64,000 bases of DNA from Brevibacillus aydinogluensis (GTDB lineage Bacteria; Bacillota; Bacilli; Brevibacillales; Brevibacillaceae): assembly GCF_031954365.1 (NCBI RefSeq), contig NZ_JAUSVZ010000016.1. One strand, written 5' to 3'. The notes under the pieces were generated by a model. It saw only the letters and a program-made list of their open reading frames with translations, was not told the DNA's origin and did no database searches. A program made the position numbers and the translations under genes. Below, in pieces: positions 31,013-38,717 of this stretch (positions are counted from its first letter, which is position 1; every line of letters starts with the position of its first letter).

Positions 31013-31813
31013 TTATGAGATTTTGTGACTCCCTTTTATGGACAAACCGGCCACGATCTCCAACACATCAGACAACATGTTCATACGACACAGAATGTCC
31101 ATACCGTTAACCTTGTGTTTTAGCGTAGAGAATGTGTACGGCATGAGCCCTTCTGCGATGCGTCGATGATTTATCCGTTGTCTCTCGTTTTCCACCCTTC
31201 TGAGTACGTCGATGCCGTATTTGTCTTTGATCATCCGATAAACTTCTCGCCAAGCAGCGTTCACGTTTCCGGCATGATGGCGCCGGGCATATTCCTTCAC
31301 TTTCCGATCAACCTTAGTCCGATCGGGAGTTTCAACCAGGTATGATGAGATCGAGGCAACCCGTTGTTCTTGCTCCTTTTGTCGCTTTTCCAGTTCAGCC
31401 ATTTTTCTTTCATGCTCAACAAACTGCTGAGCCACCAGCAAAAGGAATTCTCCCGTTGTACGCGGTTGGGACTTGAGATTGCGGTTACGGAATTGTTTCT
31501 CGATCTCAATGAAATGCCGACGAATCAGTCGGCCGCGGGCATTATTCTCCACCATAGCGATCTCTTTAGCCGTATCGAGTTTGAGAAAATACTCATGCCT
31601 GGTTACATTTTTGCGCTCCCCTGTTTTGGTGAGCGTTAGAATGTAATCCACGCCGGCTTCAAACCCATACTTCTCCAGGCGATCCTTCATCCATGTGGTA
31701 AAATCTCGACCTACCATTAAAAACGAATGCAATTCTCTTGCATTAATCAACATTTCATCCGAATTGTCCTGGTAGACATTGATCAACCCTGACTCAATAA
31801 GCTGTAAGCCCAT
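31013..31813 (-). CDS. AntA/AntB-type antirepressor
   Basis: 266 aa. The N-terminal domain LINARELHSFLMVGRDFTTW, then RLEKYGFEAGVDYILTLTKT and YFLKLDTAKEIAMVENNARG is the AntA/AntB signature, followed by RGRLIRRHFIEIEKQF. A basic linker and a C-terminal ORF6C-like DNA-binding region (VDRKVKEYARRHHAGNVNAA, WREVYRMIKDKYGIDVL) complete it. Usually a phage-type regulator. Start at 31813 behind AGGAGGATGCC-like sequence. Confidence 0.9.
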   Translation of the reverse strand: MGLQLIESGLINVYQDNSDEMLINARELHSFLMVGRDFTTWMKDRLEKYGFEAGVDYILTLTKTGERKNVTRHEYFLKLDTAKEIAMVENNARGRLIRRHFIEIEKQFRNRNLKSQPRTTGEFLLLVAQQFVEHERKMAELEKRQKEQEQRVASISSYLVETPDRTKVDRKVKEYARRHHAGNVNAAWREVYRMIKDKYGIDVLRRVENERQRINHRRIAEGLMPYTFSTLKHKVNGMDILCRMNMLSDVLEIVAGLSIKGSHKIS

Positions 31814-31854
31814 TGGCATCCTCCTGCTCCTTTTACATGTCATTTTGAAAGCAC

Positions 31855-31884
31855 GAAGGGAACCCGACTATCGAGTTCCCTCGG
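31855..31884 (-). terminator. Hairpin between the 55-aa gene and the antirepressor
   Basis: AGGGAAC (31857-31863) pairs with GTTCCCT (31875-31881). U content downstream is modest. It lies in the leader of the antirepressor gene. Confidence 0.5.
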
Positions 31885-31887
31885 CTT

Positions 31888-32055
31888 TTACACCGCGATA
31901 TTTCGCAGCTCCTTATGGGTGTAGCGTTTAAGCGTGTATTGCTGATTCGTTACCTCTGCGCCCAAGATCAGACTGGCGACAATCGCAGAGTACCCACCTT
32001 TTTGGATCAGTATGGAAAGAAACTTATGTTTCGCATCATTCTGTGGTTTGTTCAT
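31888..32055 (-). CDS. Small unknown protein, 55 aa
   Basis: MNKPQNDAKHKFLSILIQKG, then AIVASLILGAEVTNQQYTLK. A moderately hydrophobic centre. ATG overlaps GGATGGGG upstream; the previous gene ends just before it. Function unknown. Confidence 0.6.
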   Translation of the reverse strand: MNKPQNDAKHKFLSILIQKGGYSAIVASLILGAEVTNQQYTLKRYTHKELRNIAV

Positions 32056-32071
32056 TGTTTCCAGCCCCATC

Positions 32072-32437
32072 CTACTTGTTTTTACGGGAATCGAATACCT
32101 TTCCGGTTTCCACCCGTTTTCCGTATTGGGCCAACTTATCGTCGCCCCATTTCAACTTTTTTAAACTCGTGGTATTAGGTTTCAAATACTCGAATGGATT
32201 GATACCAAGCTCAATAAAGGCATCTTGCATCATTTTTTTGAGCTTATCCGGTTCAAATTTCCATTCGCAACGAGGATAGAAATCCCAGGTACACTCACCA
32301 GTATTGAGAGGCCCATGTTCTTCCACATAGGCTTTCAATTGTTCCTTCATCTGCTTTAACGCAGCTTCTGTGCGTTCAATCTCCTTTGCTAATACAATTG
32401 CCTGTTGTTTTTTTACCTCTTCAATAGAAAGTGCCAT
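32072..32437 (-). CDS. Hypothetical protein, 121 aa
   Basis: An N-terminal coiled coil (LAKEIERTEAALKQMKEQLK), then CTWDFYPRCEWKFEPDKLKK. It overlaps the nuclease gene end by 17 bases. Possibly an accessory to the nuclease; no family recognised. Confidence 0.7.
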   Translation of the reverse strand: MALSIEEVKKQQAIVLAKEIERTEAALKQMKEQLKAYVEEHGPLNTGECTWDFYPRCEWKFEPDKLKKMMQDAFIELGINPFEYLKPNTTSLKKLKWGDDKLAQYGKRVETGKVFDSRKNK

Positions 32438-33143
32438 GTTTCAAGACCTCCCGGTTTTGGATTTGATAACATTCCAATGCAAATGGGCATGTTCTACAGA
32501 TTTTTGAAGGCTTTGCAGGAAACAAGGTAAACGCCATGTCAGTCTGTTGCTCCAATAGAAACAAGGATTGTTCGATTCTCATGGCCAACTCGTACGCCCA
32601 CCGCCGTCCTGTCTCAGCAAGGGAACGATCGAACACCTCGGTATCCCACTTTTTGAACCGTAAAAAGAATAGGGAACCCTTTATACTTTGCACGCCTTTG
32701 GTCTTCATAATTGCCCAGGCATACAACGGAATTTGCATGGTTTCCCTTAATTTGTAGGGGACTCGATTGGTCTTCCAATCAACAAAGGAGTCGTCCATGT
32801 CCAAATCGATGTAGCCTTGGACTTGAGGGGCTCCTGGTGTGTCTGATAGTGGCAGAAGGAAGTGTTGTTCCGTTCTTCCCATTCCGTAGTGCACCGGCGC
32901 ACTTCGGACCAACCAGACTAGATCCGCGCGATTAATGGGGAAGAAGTCTACTTCCACGTATCCGTCTGCAATGGCTTCCTCCAATCCACATCCCTTATTG
33001 ATAATTGATTCAATGCCCTTATGGGTCGCCTTACCCAGAGCCAAAGGCGCCGTCATTGGTTCCTTACGATGTAGTACATATCGCAGGTAAAACCGAAAAG
33101 GGCACTGTTCATACAGAGAGAGCCGACTAAACGAGTAGATCAT
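32421..33143 (-). CDS. PD-(D/E)XK nuclease of the Cas4/RecB type
   Basis: 240 aa. SFSRLSLYEQCPFRFYLRYV at the start, LGKATHKGIESI (the conserved His), VQGYIDLDMDDSFVDWKTNR (GxxD...DxK catalytic motif), QIPLYAWAIM (the QxxxY motif), and a C-terminal CRTCPFALEC. Together with the early Cys these four cysteines suit a [4Fe-4S] cluster, as in Cas4 and AddB. It probably resects DNA ends for the RecT-like annealing protein nearby. A terminator-like hairpin precedes it. Confidence 0.9.
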   Translation of the reverse strand: MIYSFSRLSLYEQCPFRFYLRYVLHRKEPMTAPLALGKATHKGIESIINKGCGLEEAIADGYVEVDFFPINRADLVWLVRSAPVHYGMGRTEQHFLLPLSDTPGAPQVQGYIDLDMDDSFVDWKTNRVPYKLRETMQIPLYAWAIMKTKGVQSIKGSLFFLRFKKWDTEVFDRSLAETGRRWAYELAMRIEQSLFLLEQQTDMAFTLFPAKPSKICRTCPFALECYQIQNREVLKHGTFY

Positions 33144-33160
33144 TGGGCATCTCCTTTTCT

Positions 33161-33203
33161 AAAAAGAGCCCCTACTGGTGAAAGCAGTAGAGGCTCTTTT
33201 AAC
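33161..33203 (-). terminator. Terminator-like leader hairpin before the nuclease gene
   Basis: AAGAGCC-CTACTG pairs with CAGTAG-GGCTCTT, followed on the minus strand by TTTTTAG, with AAAAGGAG of the nuclease gene beginning at once. Confidence 0.78.
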
Positions 33204-33228
33204 ATCGTTTGCTTATGCAAACACGCTC

Positions 33229-33828
33229 TTATTTCTTATCAAATGCCGCAAACGGGTCATTGCTTGGCCCAGGAAAACCAGCAAACGGGTCATTCGAAGA
33301 CGCTGGAATTCCACCGAACCCAGCGAAAGGATCGTTTGAAGCGCTACCAGCAGCTGCATTTGCAAACGGATCGGCCGCCGCTCCAGTTCCTGCAAAGGGA
33401 TTGCTGAACGGATCATTAACTGGCTGACCTCCGATACTTGCAAACGGGTCATGAGGCGATGCTCCACCGATATTTGCAAATTGGCTGGGTTCTGCAGGCG
33501 GTGTCGCTTCTTGCCGGCTATTTCCTTGCGGTTGCGCCAAAAAGTCGATGCTGATAGCCTCGATTTTTGTGATGCGACGAGTTTGCCCGTCTTTTTCATA
33601 CTTCTCTTGAACTAATCGGCCAGTAACACCAACCAAAGTTCCTTGTTTGCAGTATTGTGCTGTTTTTTCAGCGTTTTTTTCCCAAGCCGTTACCGTGAAA
33701 AAGTATGGTTCGCGGTCTTTACCGTTATCGACAGCGATGTCAAAATTCAATACCGCTTTGCCATTTTGAGTAGTGTGACGCAGCTCAGGATCTTTTGTCA
33801 GTCGGCCGATAATGTTTACAGAATTCAT
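33229..33828 (-). CDS. ssb: Single-stranded DNA-binding protein with DPF-repeat tail
   Basis: 199 aa. An N-terminal OB-fold (MNSVNIIGRLTKDPELRHTT, LNFDIAVDNG, PYFFTVTAWEKNAEKTAQYC, LVGVTGRLVQEKYEKDGQTR) is a normal SSB domain of about 110 residues. The tail lacks the usual acidic DDDIPF end. Instead it carries DPF six times (HDPFAS, NDPFSN, ADPFAN, NDPFAG twice, NDPFAA), plus a bare NPFAG, in a Gly/Ala/Pro-rich linker. These may replace the single partner-binding tip by a multivalent one. Confidence 0.95.
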   Translation of the reverse strand: MNSVNIIGRLTKDPELRHTTQNGKAVLNFDIAVDNGKDREPYFFTVTAWEKNAEKTAQYCKQGTLVGVTGRLVQEKYEKDGQTRRITKIEAISIDFLAQPQGNSRQEATPPAEPSQFANIGGASPHDPFASIGGQPVNDPFSNPFAGTGAAADPFANAAAGSASNDPFAGFGGIPASSNDPFAGFPGPSNDPFAAFDKK

Positions 33829-33849
33829 AAGATTCTCCTTTCGACGCTC

Positions 33850-34677
33850 TTATTGAGCGACCGGCATGTAATATTGTCCTGCCGGCTTGGACAGACTTTT
33901 AACAGTTTGGCTCCTTTGAATACAAGCTTGTCTCATGTGGTTTTCAACCTCTTCGGGCTGAACCATGATTCCACAGTTCTTTTCCAATTCCAGACATATT
34001 TTCTCAACCAGCAATGCTTCCTGCTCTTCCTCCGTTAGTTGGAAAGGCACCGTCGGGTTACAGATGTGCATGGCGAACCGTTTCGCATCTATTGCCCATT
34101 GTGGCCACTTGGATTGAGAAAACAGGCGGAGTAGATCATCCAACATGGACTCACCGATCTCTTGCTCACGTTTCTGAATCATGGCAATTCCCTTGTCGTA
34201 ATGATTGCTGAAAAGAGAAACTAACAACATAACAAATGCTTGTCGCTTCTCTTCCTGCAAGAAACTTCTCCACTCTTGCCAGATCCAATCAAGAGTACGA
34301 CGATAGTAATCCATGTTTTTCTTGCGCATTTCTTTCCAATTGGGTTTTGAATAAAACCCGATAAAACGAAGTTGCGTATTCGTCAACTTTTCTGCAGGAT
34401 GTCGGTTTTTGCGTCTTGTCCCTCTGTACTTTTCCGTAATTTCCGATTCCGGAATACCAGTTAAGAGGGATTCAAACCGACATACGCCTCCCTTTTCCCC
34501 ACAATACCAGCAGCGAAATACATTGTCTTTCACATTGAGTGAAAGATAGTGCTTGTTTCGTTTTCCTTCATCTGCACGACAAAATGGACACTTGCCCAGC
34601 ACTTCTTTACTTCTACCCTTTGGAAAAATCAAGGTCAGGTTATGCTGGTTAGCGATCTCGAGAATACTCGGTAGCAT
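33850..34677 (-). CDS. DNA-primase-like protein with CHC2-type zinc finger
   Basis: 275 aa. The zinc-binding module is LGKCPFCRADEGKRNKHYLS followed by VFRCWYCGEKGGVCRFESLL (CPFC...CWYC), as at the N-terminus of DnaG-type primases. No TOPRIM catalytic domain follows. The remainder is helical (WIWQEWRSFLQEEKRQAFVM). It may recruit or regulate priming rather than prime by itself. Start at 34677 (MLPSILEIANQHNL) behind GGGGGCTGG; it overlaps the previous gene by 29 bases. Confidence 0.75.
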   Translation of the reverse strand: MLPSILEIANQHNLTLIFPKGRSKEVLGKCPFCRADEGKRNKHYLSLNVKDNVFRCWYCGEKGGVCRFESLLTGIPESEITEKYRGTRRKNRHPAEKLTNTQLRFIGFYSKPNWKEMRKKNMDYYRRTLDWIWQEWRSFLQEEKRQAFVMLLVSLFSNHYDKGIAMIQKREQEIGESMLDDLLRLFSQSKWPQWAIDAKRFAMHICNPTVPFQLTEEEQEALLVEKICLELEKNCGIMVQPEEVENHMRQACIQRSQTVKSLSKPAGQYYMPVAQ

Positions 34678-34978
34678 CGGTACCAGCCCCCTTTCCCATG
34701 ATTTGTTTCCAATGTGGCCGAAGAACAACATGCTTCCGAGCGCAGATGATCTCTTTCTGCGGCATCCAGGGGTAAAACTCCCACGGATGTAGCATTTTCC
34801 AAATGCCAACAGCTTGCTCTATGTGAGAGCAAGCTGTTTTAAATTGATTGGCCGGACATGTATGTTCGACCACCATTTGATTAGCTGAGGAATACACTCG
34901 AACTAGATACATACCTCCGCCACTTTTGGAAGGGATGGAACAGATAATGGCTCCATCCTCGTCTTGAAATACAATCAT
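34649..34978 (-). CDS. SWIM-zinc-finger-like protein, 109 aa
   Basis: MYLVRVYSSANQMVVEHTCP, then ANQFKTACSHIEQAVGIW has the Cx7-CxH arrangement of SWIM-like zinc fingers, which bind nucleic acid. The function is unknown. It is located between the RecT-like gene and the primase-like gene. ATG behind AGGAGGATTC. Confidence 0.65.
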   Translation of the reverse strand: MIVFQDEDGAIICSIPSKSGGGMYLVRVYSSANQMVVEHTCPANQFKTACSHIEQAVGIWKMLHPWEFYPWMPQKEIICARKHVVLRPHWKQIMGKGAGTDATEYSRDR

Positions 34979-34990
34979 GAGTGAATCCTC

Positions 34991-36133
34991 CTACAGGACA
35001 GAGGCAATGAATCGGAACCCGTTCATTTCGTTAAATTGGGCTTGGAACGGAACCCCTTCCTGGATTTTTGCAACCTCTTTCATCTGTTCTTCACCAAGTG
35101 CATACACGTCGAAGATCTGACCTGTTGGCTGGTGAACCAGTATCATTTTGGCAAAAGGTTCCCCTGTCGGTCGGTTCCCTCGTTCTATGCTCTTGAGGAT
35201 GAATGGTTTATCGGAAGGTTGGTTTTGCTTACCTGGTGCGGACACAGCATCTTCTGCGAATTGGATGGCCTCCATTCCGCCGGCGATCGCATGTTTTCCA
35301 TTCCAGTTCACTACTTTGAAGTGGAATGGATGGTCGATCATCTTATCCAGGTACTCATGGACCGGGTGATCCTCCGGAATCAAAACGCTTTGGCCATTGT
35401 CCAACTCAATGTAGAATGCCACTTTGTCATTCACTTTGAAGTCTGCACCAATCAAATTTTTGACGACTCCGGTTACCACATAGTACCCTTCGGCCGGCGA
35501 TTGCTGCGGACTACATTGTGCTGAATCGGACGAAGCAGCTTCCCCATCAAAGATCACGCGCGCATCCGGTATACTTTCCACTTCCGATTCATCCAACCAA
35601 CCTAAACCTGCAAGCGACAGCGTAACACGGCGTTTAGCCTTTGTCTCTGCCTTCATCATCGCATTCGCTAATTCATCACCAACGAGCTTGACGTATTTAC
35701 CTGTTCCTTTGTAATAACCTCTTCTTCCATTCTGTCCTTCCACCCAGATACGTTCTTCTTTTACAAGTGGAACTGCTCCAATCGCTTCGTCTGTCCGCCC
35801 GTCCTTCGTTGTTCCTCTGGCTGTAACCACCAACAGATCCCCAATCATTTCCCTGGATGTAATCACAATGCTAATATCGTAAATTTTCCGCAGTTGATCT
35901 GTGGCGTCTTTTTTGGCATAGAGAGTCAGCTTACCATTGAGTTCTATATACTCAAATGGCTTTGTGAAAGGATTCAATCCAACACTTTCACAAACGGTTT
36001 TGTAGTACAACAACCGATCCTGTGCTGATAATGCAGCCAAGTCTCCATTAATCATGACTTGCTCCATCACTTTTGCTTGTTCTGGTGACATGACAATTTT
36101 TTGAGAATTACTTGCCAATTCCAATTGGGTCAT
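34991..36133 (-). CDS. RecT-like single-strand annealing protein
   Basis: 380 aa. CESVGLNPFTKPFEYIELNG, LTLYAKKDATDQLRKIYDIS and LANAMMKAETKAKRRVTLSL followed by AGLGWLDESEVE form the pattern of RecT/Bet-type annealing proteins in phages and plasmids. A C-terminal OB-like extension of about 180 residues (YYVVTGVVKNLIGADFKV; KPFILKSIERGNRPTG) is unusual. The ssb, the nuclease and the primase-like genes around it form a recombination set. ATG behind AAGGAGGGG. Confidence 0.72.
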   Translation of the reverse strand: MTQLELASNSQKIVMSPEQAKVMEQVMINGDLAALSAQDRLLYYKTVCESVGLNPFTKPFEYIELNGKLTLYAKKDATDQLRKIYDISIVITSREMIGDLLVVTARGTTKDGRTDEAIGAVPLVKEERIWVEGQNGRRGYYKGTGKYVKLVGDELANAMMKAETKAKRRVTLSLAGLGWLDESEVESIPDARVIFDGEAASSDSAQCSPQQSPAEGYYVVTGVVKNLIGADFKVNDKVAFYIELDNGQSVLIPEDHPVHEYLDKMIDHPFHFKVVNWNGKHAIAGGMEAIQFAEDAVSAPGKQNQPSDKPFILKSIERGNRPTGEPFAKMILVHQPTGQIFDVYALGEEQMKEVAKIQEGVPFQAQFNEMNGFRFIASVL

Positions 36134-36155
36134 CAGTATCCCCTCCTTAATGTTT

Positions 36156-36254
36156 TTAGAGAATTGCCTTGTTGATCGCTTGAGAAACCAGAGTAAACAC
36201 CATCAACATTCCCAGTGTCCACACGGTCATGAAGAGCAAAGCAAAGTATTTCAT
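36156..36254 (-). CDS. 32-aa membrane peptide
   Basis: MKYFALLFMTVWTLGMLMVF followed by TLVSQAINKAIL: a single membrane helix. ATG behind GAAAGGAGAG. It is first after the hairpin at 36286-36318 and 22 bases before the RecT-like gene, so it may be a leader peptide or a small membrane regulator. Confidence 0.6.
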   Translation of the reverse strand: MKYFALLFMTVWTLGMLMVFTLVSQAINKAIL

Positions 36255-36285
36255 GCACGACTCTCCTTTCGCGCTTTAAAAATAG

Positions 36286-36318
36286 AAAAAGACGAATCCC
36301 ACACTGGAATTCGTCGAT
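36286..36318 (-). terminator. Terminator-like leader hairpin before the 32-aa and RecT-like genes
   Basis: GACGAAT (36291-36297) pairs with ATTCGTC (36309-36315). The loop contains CCAGTG, and on the minus strand UUUUUCUAUUUUU follows, then the ribosome binding site. Confidence 0.72.
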
Positions 36319-36453
36319 TTAATAACGCAGCATTGGTAGCCTATCCCCTTCAACATACAGTACGAAAATACATTCGCCCGAGGGATATTCTTCCCTTACT
36401 GCTTTGGCCTGTTTTCCAAAATAGTCAACAATGCCCAAGTTTACTTGTACCAT
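36319..36453 (-). CDS. Small unknown protein, 44 aa
   Basis: MVQVNLGIVDYFGKQAKAVR, ending ECIFVLYVEGDRLPMLRY. ATG behind GGAAGGAG at good spacing. A longer frame exists but its start has no ribosome binding site. It lies between RNA C and the RecT-like gene. Confidence 0.6.
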   Translation of the reverse strand: MVQVNLGIVDYFGKQAKAVREEYPSGECIFVLYVEGDRLPMLRY

Positions 36454-36552
36454 ACTTAACTCCTTCCCTCGACGCATCCAGGCGAGTGGCCCAAATGACA
36501 TCGAGCCACCCGTTTTCTGCCCGGTGGAAGGCTGAATTTGGATTTATAATAT

Positions 36553-36597
36553 AAAAAAGCCTATCTACACCACGCATAATGGCAAAGAAAGGCTTTT
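36553..36597 (-). terminator. Terminator at the 3' end of structured RNA C
   Basis: AAAAGCCT (36556-36563) pairs with AGGCTTTT (36590-36597) around a long loop, with six U on the minus strand. Confidence 0.65.
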
Positions 36598-36873
36598 AAC
36601 ACAATGATGAGCGTATGGAACATACGCATTTAGCTATCAGTCTGTATCCATTCCTTCACAGAGGATATGGCTTTGGCACACGTTTTTCCTGCTCGCTTAG
36701 GCGGGGAATATCGTGGCATACAAAAATCATTGCCCCAATTTATTCTGCTCACAACACTAACGGGGTTGTGGGAATTATAAGGGGATCTCCTTCTCATGCT
36801 TTAAATGTCACATGAGGTTTCATGGACGCTCCCTGAGCGTTAACATGGCTTTGCACACGCAAAGACTTATCTT
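36553..36873 (-). ncRNA. Structured RNA family, copy C (shortest)
   Basis: About 320 bases on the minus strand. Helices, plus coordinates: P1 36859-36864 with 36849-36854; P3 36826-36840 (loop CAGGG); P4 36811-36816 with 36793-36798; P5 outer 36781-36784 with 36733-36736; P5 inner 36765-36770 with 36750-36755 (loop CCCGUUAGU); P6 36712-36715 with 36679-36682. Each stem has a different sequence from copies A and B but the same position. P5 and P6 both retain C opposite AGCA. The 5' end GAUAAGUC matches copy B. The 3' third is shorter, without the extra GNRA hairpins of copy B. Confidence 0.75.
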
Positions 36874-36881
36874 TATCTATT

Positions 36882-36911
36882 ACATTACCATGAAAACAGA
36901 ATTTATTTCAA
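36882..36911 (-). promoter_or_regulatory. Promoter of structured RNA C
   Basis: TTGAAA (36911-36906), 18-base spacer, TAATGT (36887-36882) on the minus strand, about ten bases before the conserved RNA start. A terminator just upstream (36944-36981) separates it from the previous operon. Confidence 0.5.
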
Positions 36912-36943
36912 GAAGAACATGAAATGTGGACTTTCAAATTTTG

Positions 36944-36981
36944 ATAAAAAAAGCCCCATGGACATGTAATTCCACGGGGCT
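36944..36981 (-). terminator. Terminator of the operon ending with the 227-aa gene
   Basis: AAGCCCC-TGGA (36951-36962) pairs with TCCA-GGGGC (36971-36980), with a long U-run on the minus strand. Confidence 0.8.
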
Positions 36982-36989
36982 CAATGCTT

Positions 36990-37673
36990 CTACCTCTCTT
37001 CTTTTATCCATCTGGTTCCATCCCACTCATAAAACAGGTCATCTGTCGGTGCTGTTTTCAAATTTTCATCTGTGGTCACGCGAATGAGCTTGTCTTTGAT
37101 ATACGGTTGGATCGGTGTAAGAAAGGTCAGTTTCTCTGTAACAAGAATGATTCGTTCATTGTCGTAATGCCACTTAAAGAACGTCTCCCACTTCTCGATG
37201 TCACCGCGTACTACACCCACATGAAACACAAGCCCATTTCGTTTGAGCACTCCAACAAATGGTTCAACCTCGGAACGTTCTACGGTAAAAGGAAATTGCT
37301 CTATCAACCGTCCATACAGTTGGAAGAACAACATCCTTCTCAATATGGCTTTTACTGTCAGGTATTCCAGTTGAACTCCCTCAAATTGTTTATTCAGCAC
37401 AGAAGATAACGTAAAGAATGGGATGCTTTTGGTCCCTTGTTCAAGGGTATGCTGGATTAAAAAACCCTTTTGAATCATCTTTCTGGTTTTCTTTTTGTTT
37501 CCACGAAAGAAAATACGGGTGAGCTGGTTCGCACCAATCACTCCAATTTCGGCAACTGTCTTGATGACTTTCATTTCGTTTTCAGTCACGAAGCCTACAC
37601 TCCGGGACTTATCGATCGCACATCTCACCCGCCACTTGTGTGAAGCAGAAAATGGGCTCACAGCTGCATTCAT
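36990..37673 (-). CDS. Winged-helix protein, replication-relaxation-like, 227 aa
   Basis: VTENEMKVIKTVAEIGVIGA, NQLTRIFFRGNKKKTRKMIQ, KGFLIQHTL is a winged helix like that of replication-relaxation proteins; the C-terminal half (LKRNGLVFHVGVVRGDIEKW; NERIILVTEKLTFLTPIQ) is a nuclease-like alpha/beta region without a visible catalytic set. A larger relative is at 45206-46285. Likely a plasmid DNA-binding protein. Confidence 0.65.
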   Translation of the reverse strand: MNAAVSPFSASHKWRVRCAIDKSRSVGFVTENEMKVIKTVAEIGVIGANQLTRIFFRGNKKKTRKMIQKGFLIQHTLEQGTKSIPFFTLSSVLNKQFEGVQLEYLTVKAILRRMLFFQLYGRLIEQFPFTVERSEVEPFVGVLKRNGLVFHVGVVRGDIEKWETFFKWHYDNERIILVTEKLTFLTPIQPYIKDKLIRVTTDENLKTAPTDDLFYEWDGTRWIKEER

Positions 37674-37686
37674 CTTCTATCGTCCC

Positions 37687-38691
37687 TTATAGCTTTTTCA
37701 GGATTTTTCCGCTGAAATGTTTGTTTTCTACGTCAATGTTCGTAATTCTGACTAATACCTCATCACCTTTTTGGAGAATCGTTTGATTCCGTGGGTGGCG
37801 GCACAAGGAGTCTACACCATTTTCTAACCGTACAAATACGCCATATTCCTCGATGCCGGAGATGGTTCCAACATATTCAGCATGTAAACGGTAGCGACGA
37901 GTGCAGTCCGGCCACGGATCGCGTTTCAGGGCTTTCATGCTCACCTTGATCTCTTTCTTCTCAAGGTTTACTTCCATGATCTTTACTTTAACCTGGTCAC
38001 CCGTGCGGTACTTTTCCCTGAGATCATCAACCCAACCATAATCCACCTCTGTAGCCGGTACATTTACCAGAATCCCCCCAATGTCTAAACGGAGACGTTT
38101 GGGATCAACCCTACGAACTACAGCAGGCGCAATCTGGCCAACTGCAATACGTTTCCAAGTCAGGCCGGCCATATGTTCAAGCGCAGCCACCCGGGATGCC
38201 GTAAAAACGTCCCCATCGCGGTCATAGTTCAGAATCTTAAAGGCAATCACTTCACCAATGAAATTTTCCATTTGCTTCGTATTGTCGAACCCGGAGAGAT
38301 CCAGGGGAATGTACCCGGTAACATGATTGAGTCGAACAACCGCGCATGGCTTACCTAACTTGATTTCCATACCGACCATACGTGCTTGCATGATCATGCG
38401 GTTCGTGTAGGCTCGGTAGATTTCCTTCCACGTTTGATCTACATGGCTATTCTCGTCTTCGTCTTTAATTTTGCTGGGATCATAACCTTCCACAATCACT
38501 CTAAGCGTCTGTGCAGCGCGATTCCCGGGCGTTGCACCTGAAGCTTTCGTATCACTCACTTGTTCGTCATGAGACTCTTCCAGCTGTTCTTCAGACAGAG
38601 GCTGATACTCTATCACATCGGCCGATCCGGTTTCTCCAAGAATCAGTTCTTCTGTAGTTTCCAAAACAGTTTGTTCTTTCATGTTTTCCAT
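37687..38691 (-). CDS. S1-domain RNA-binding protein, 334 aa
   Basis: The N-terminal 60 residues are acidic and disordered. Two S1-like regions follow, the last being YVGTISGIEEYGVFVRLENG, VDSLCRHPRNQTILQKGDEV, LVRITNIDVENKHFSGKILK. An earlier one has KVKIMEVNLEKKEIKVSMKA. The protein should bind RNA. Similar proteins occur on Bacillales plasmids. Its target is unknown; the large structured RNAs on this element are an obvious candidate, though this is only inference. ATG behind GGGAGAG. Confidence 0.85.
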   Translation of the reverse strand: MENMKEQTVLETTEELILGETGSADVIEYQPLSEEQLEESHDEQVSDTKASGATPGNRAAQTLRVIVEGYDPSKIKDEDENSHVDQTWKEIYRAYTNRMIMQARMVGMEIKLGKPCAVVRLNHVTGYIPLDLSGFDNTKQMENFIGEVIAFKILNYDRDGDVFTASRVAALEHMAGLTWKRIAVGQIAPAVVRRVDPKRLRLDIGGILVNVPATEVDYGWVDDLREKYRTGDQVKVKIMEVNLEKKEIKVSMKALKRDPWPDCTRRYRLHAEYVGTISGIEEYGVFVRLENGVDSLCRHPRNQTILQKGDEVLVRITNIDVENKHFSGKILKKL

Positions 38692-38717
38692 TCACAATCT
38701 CTCCCTTTGTCATTTTT

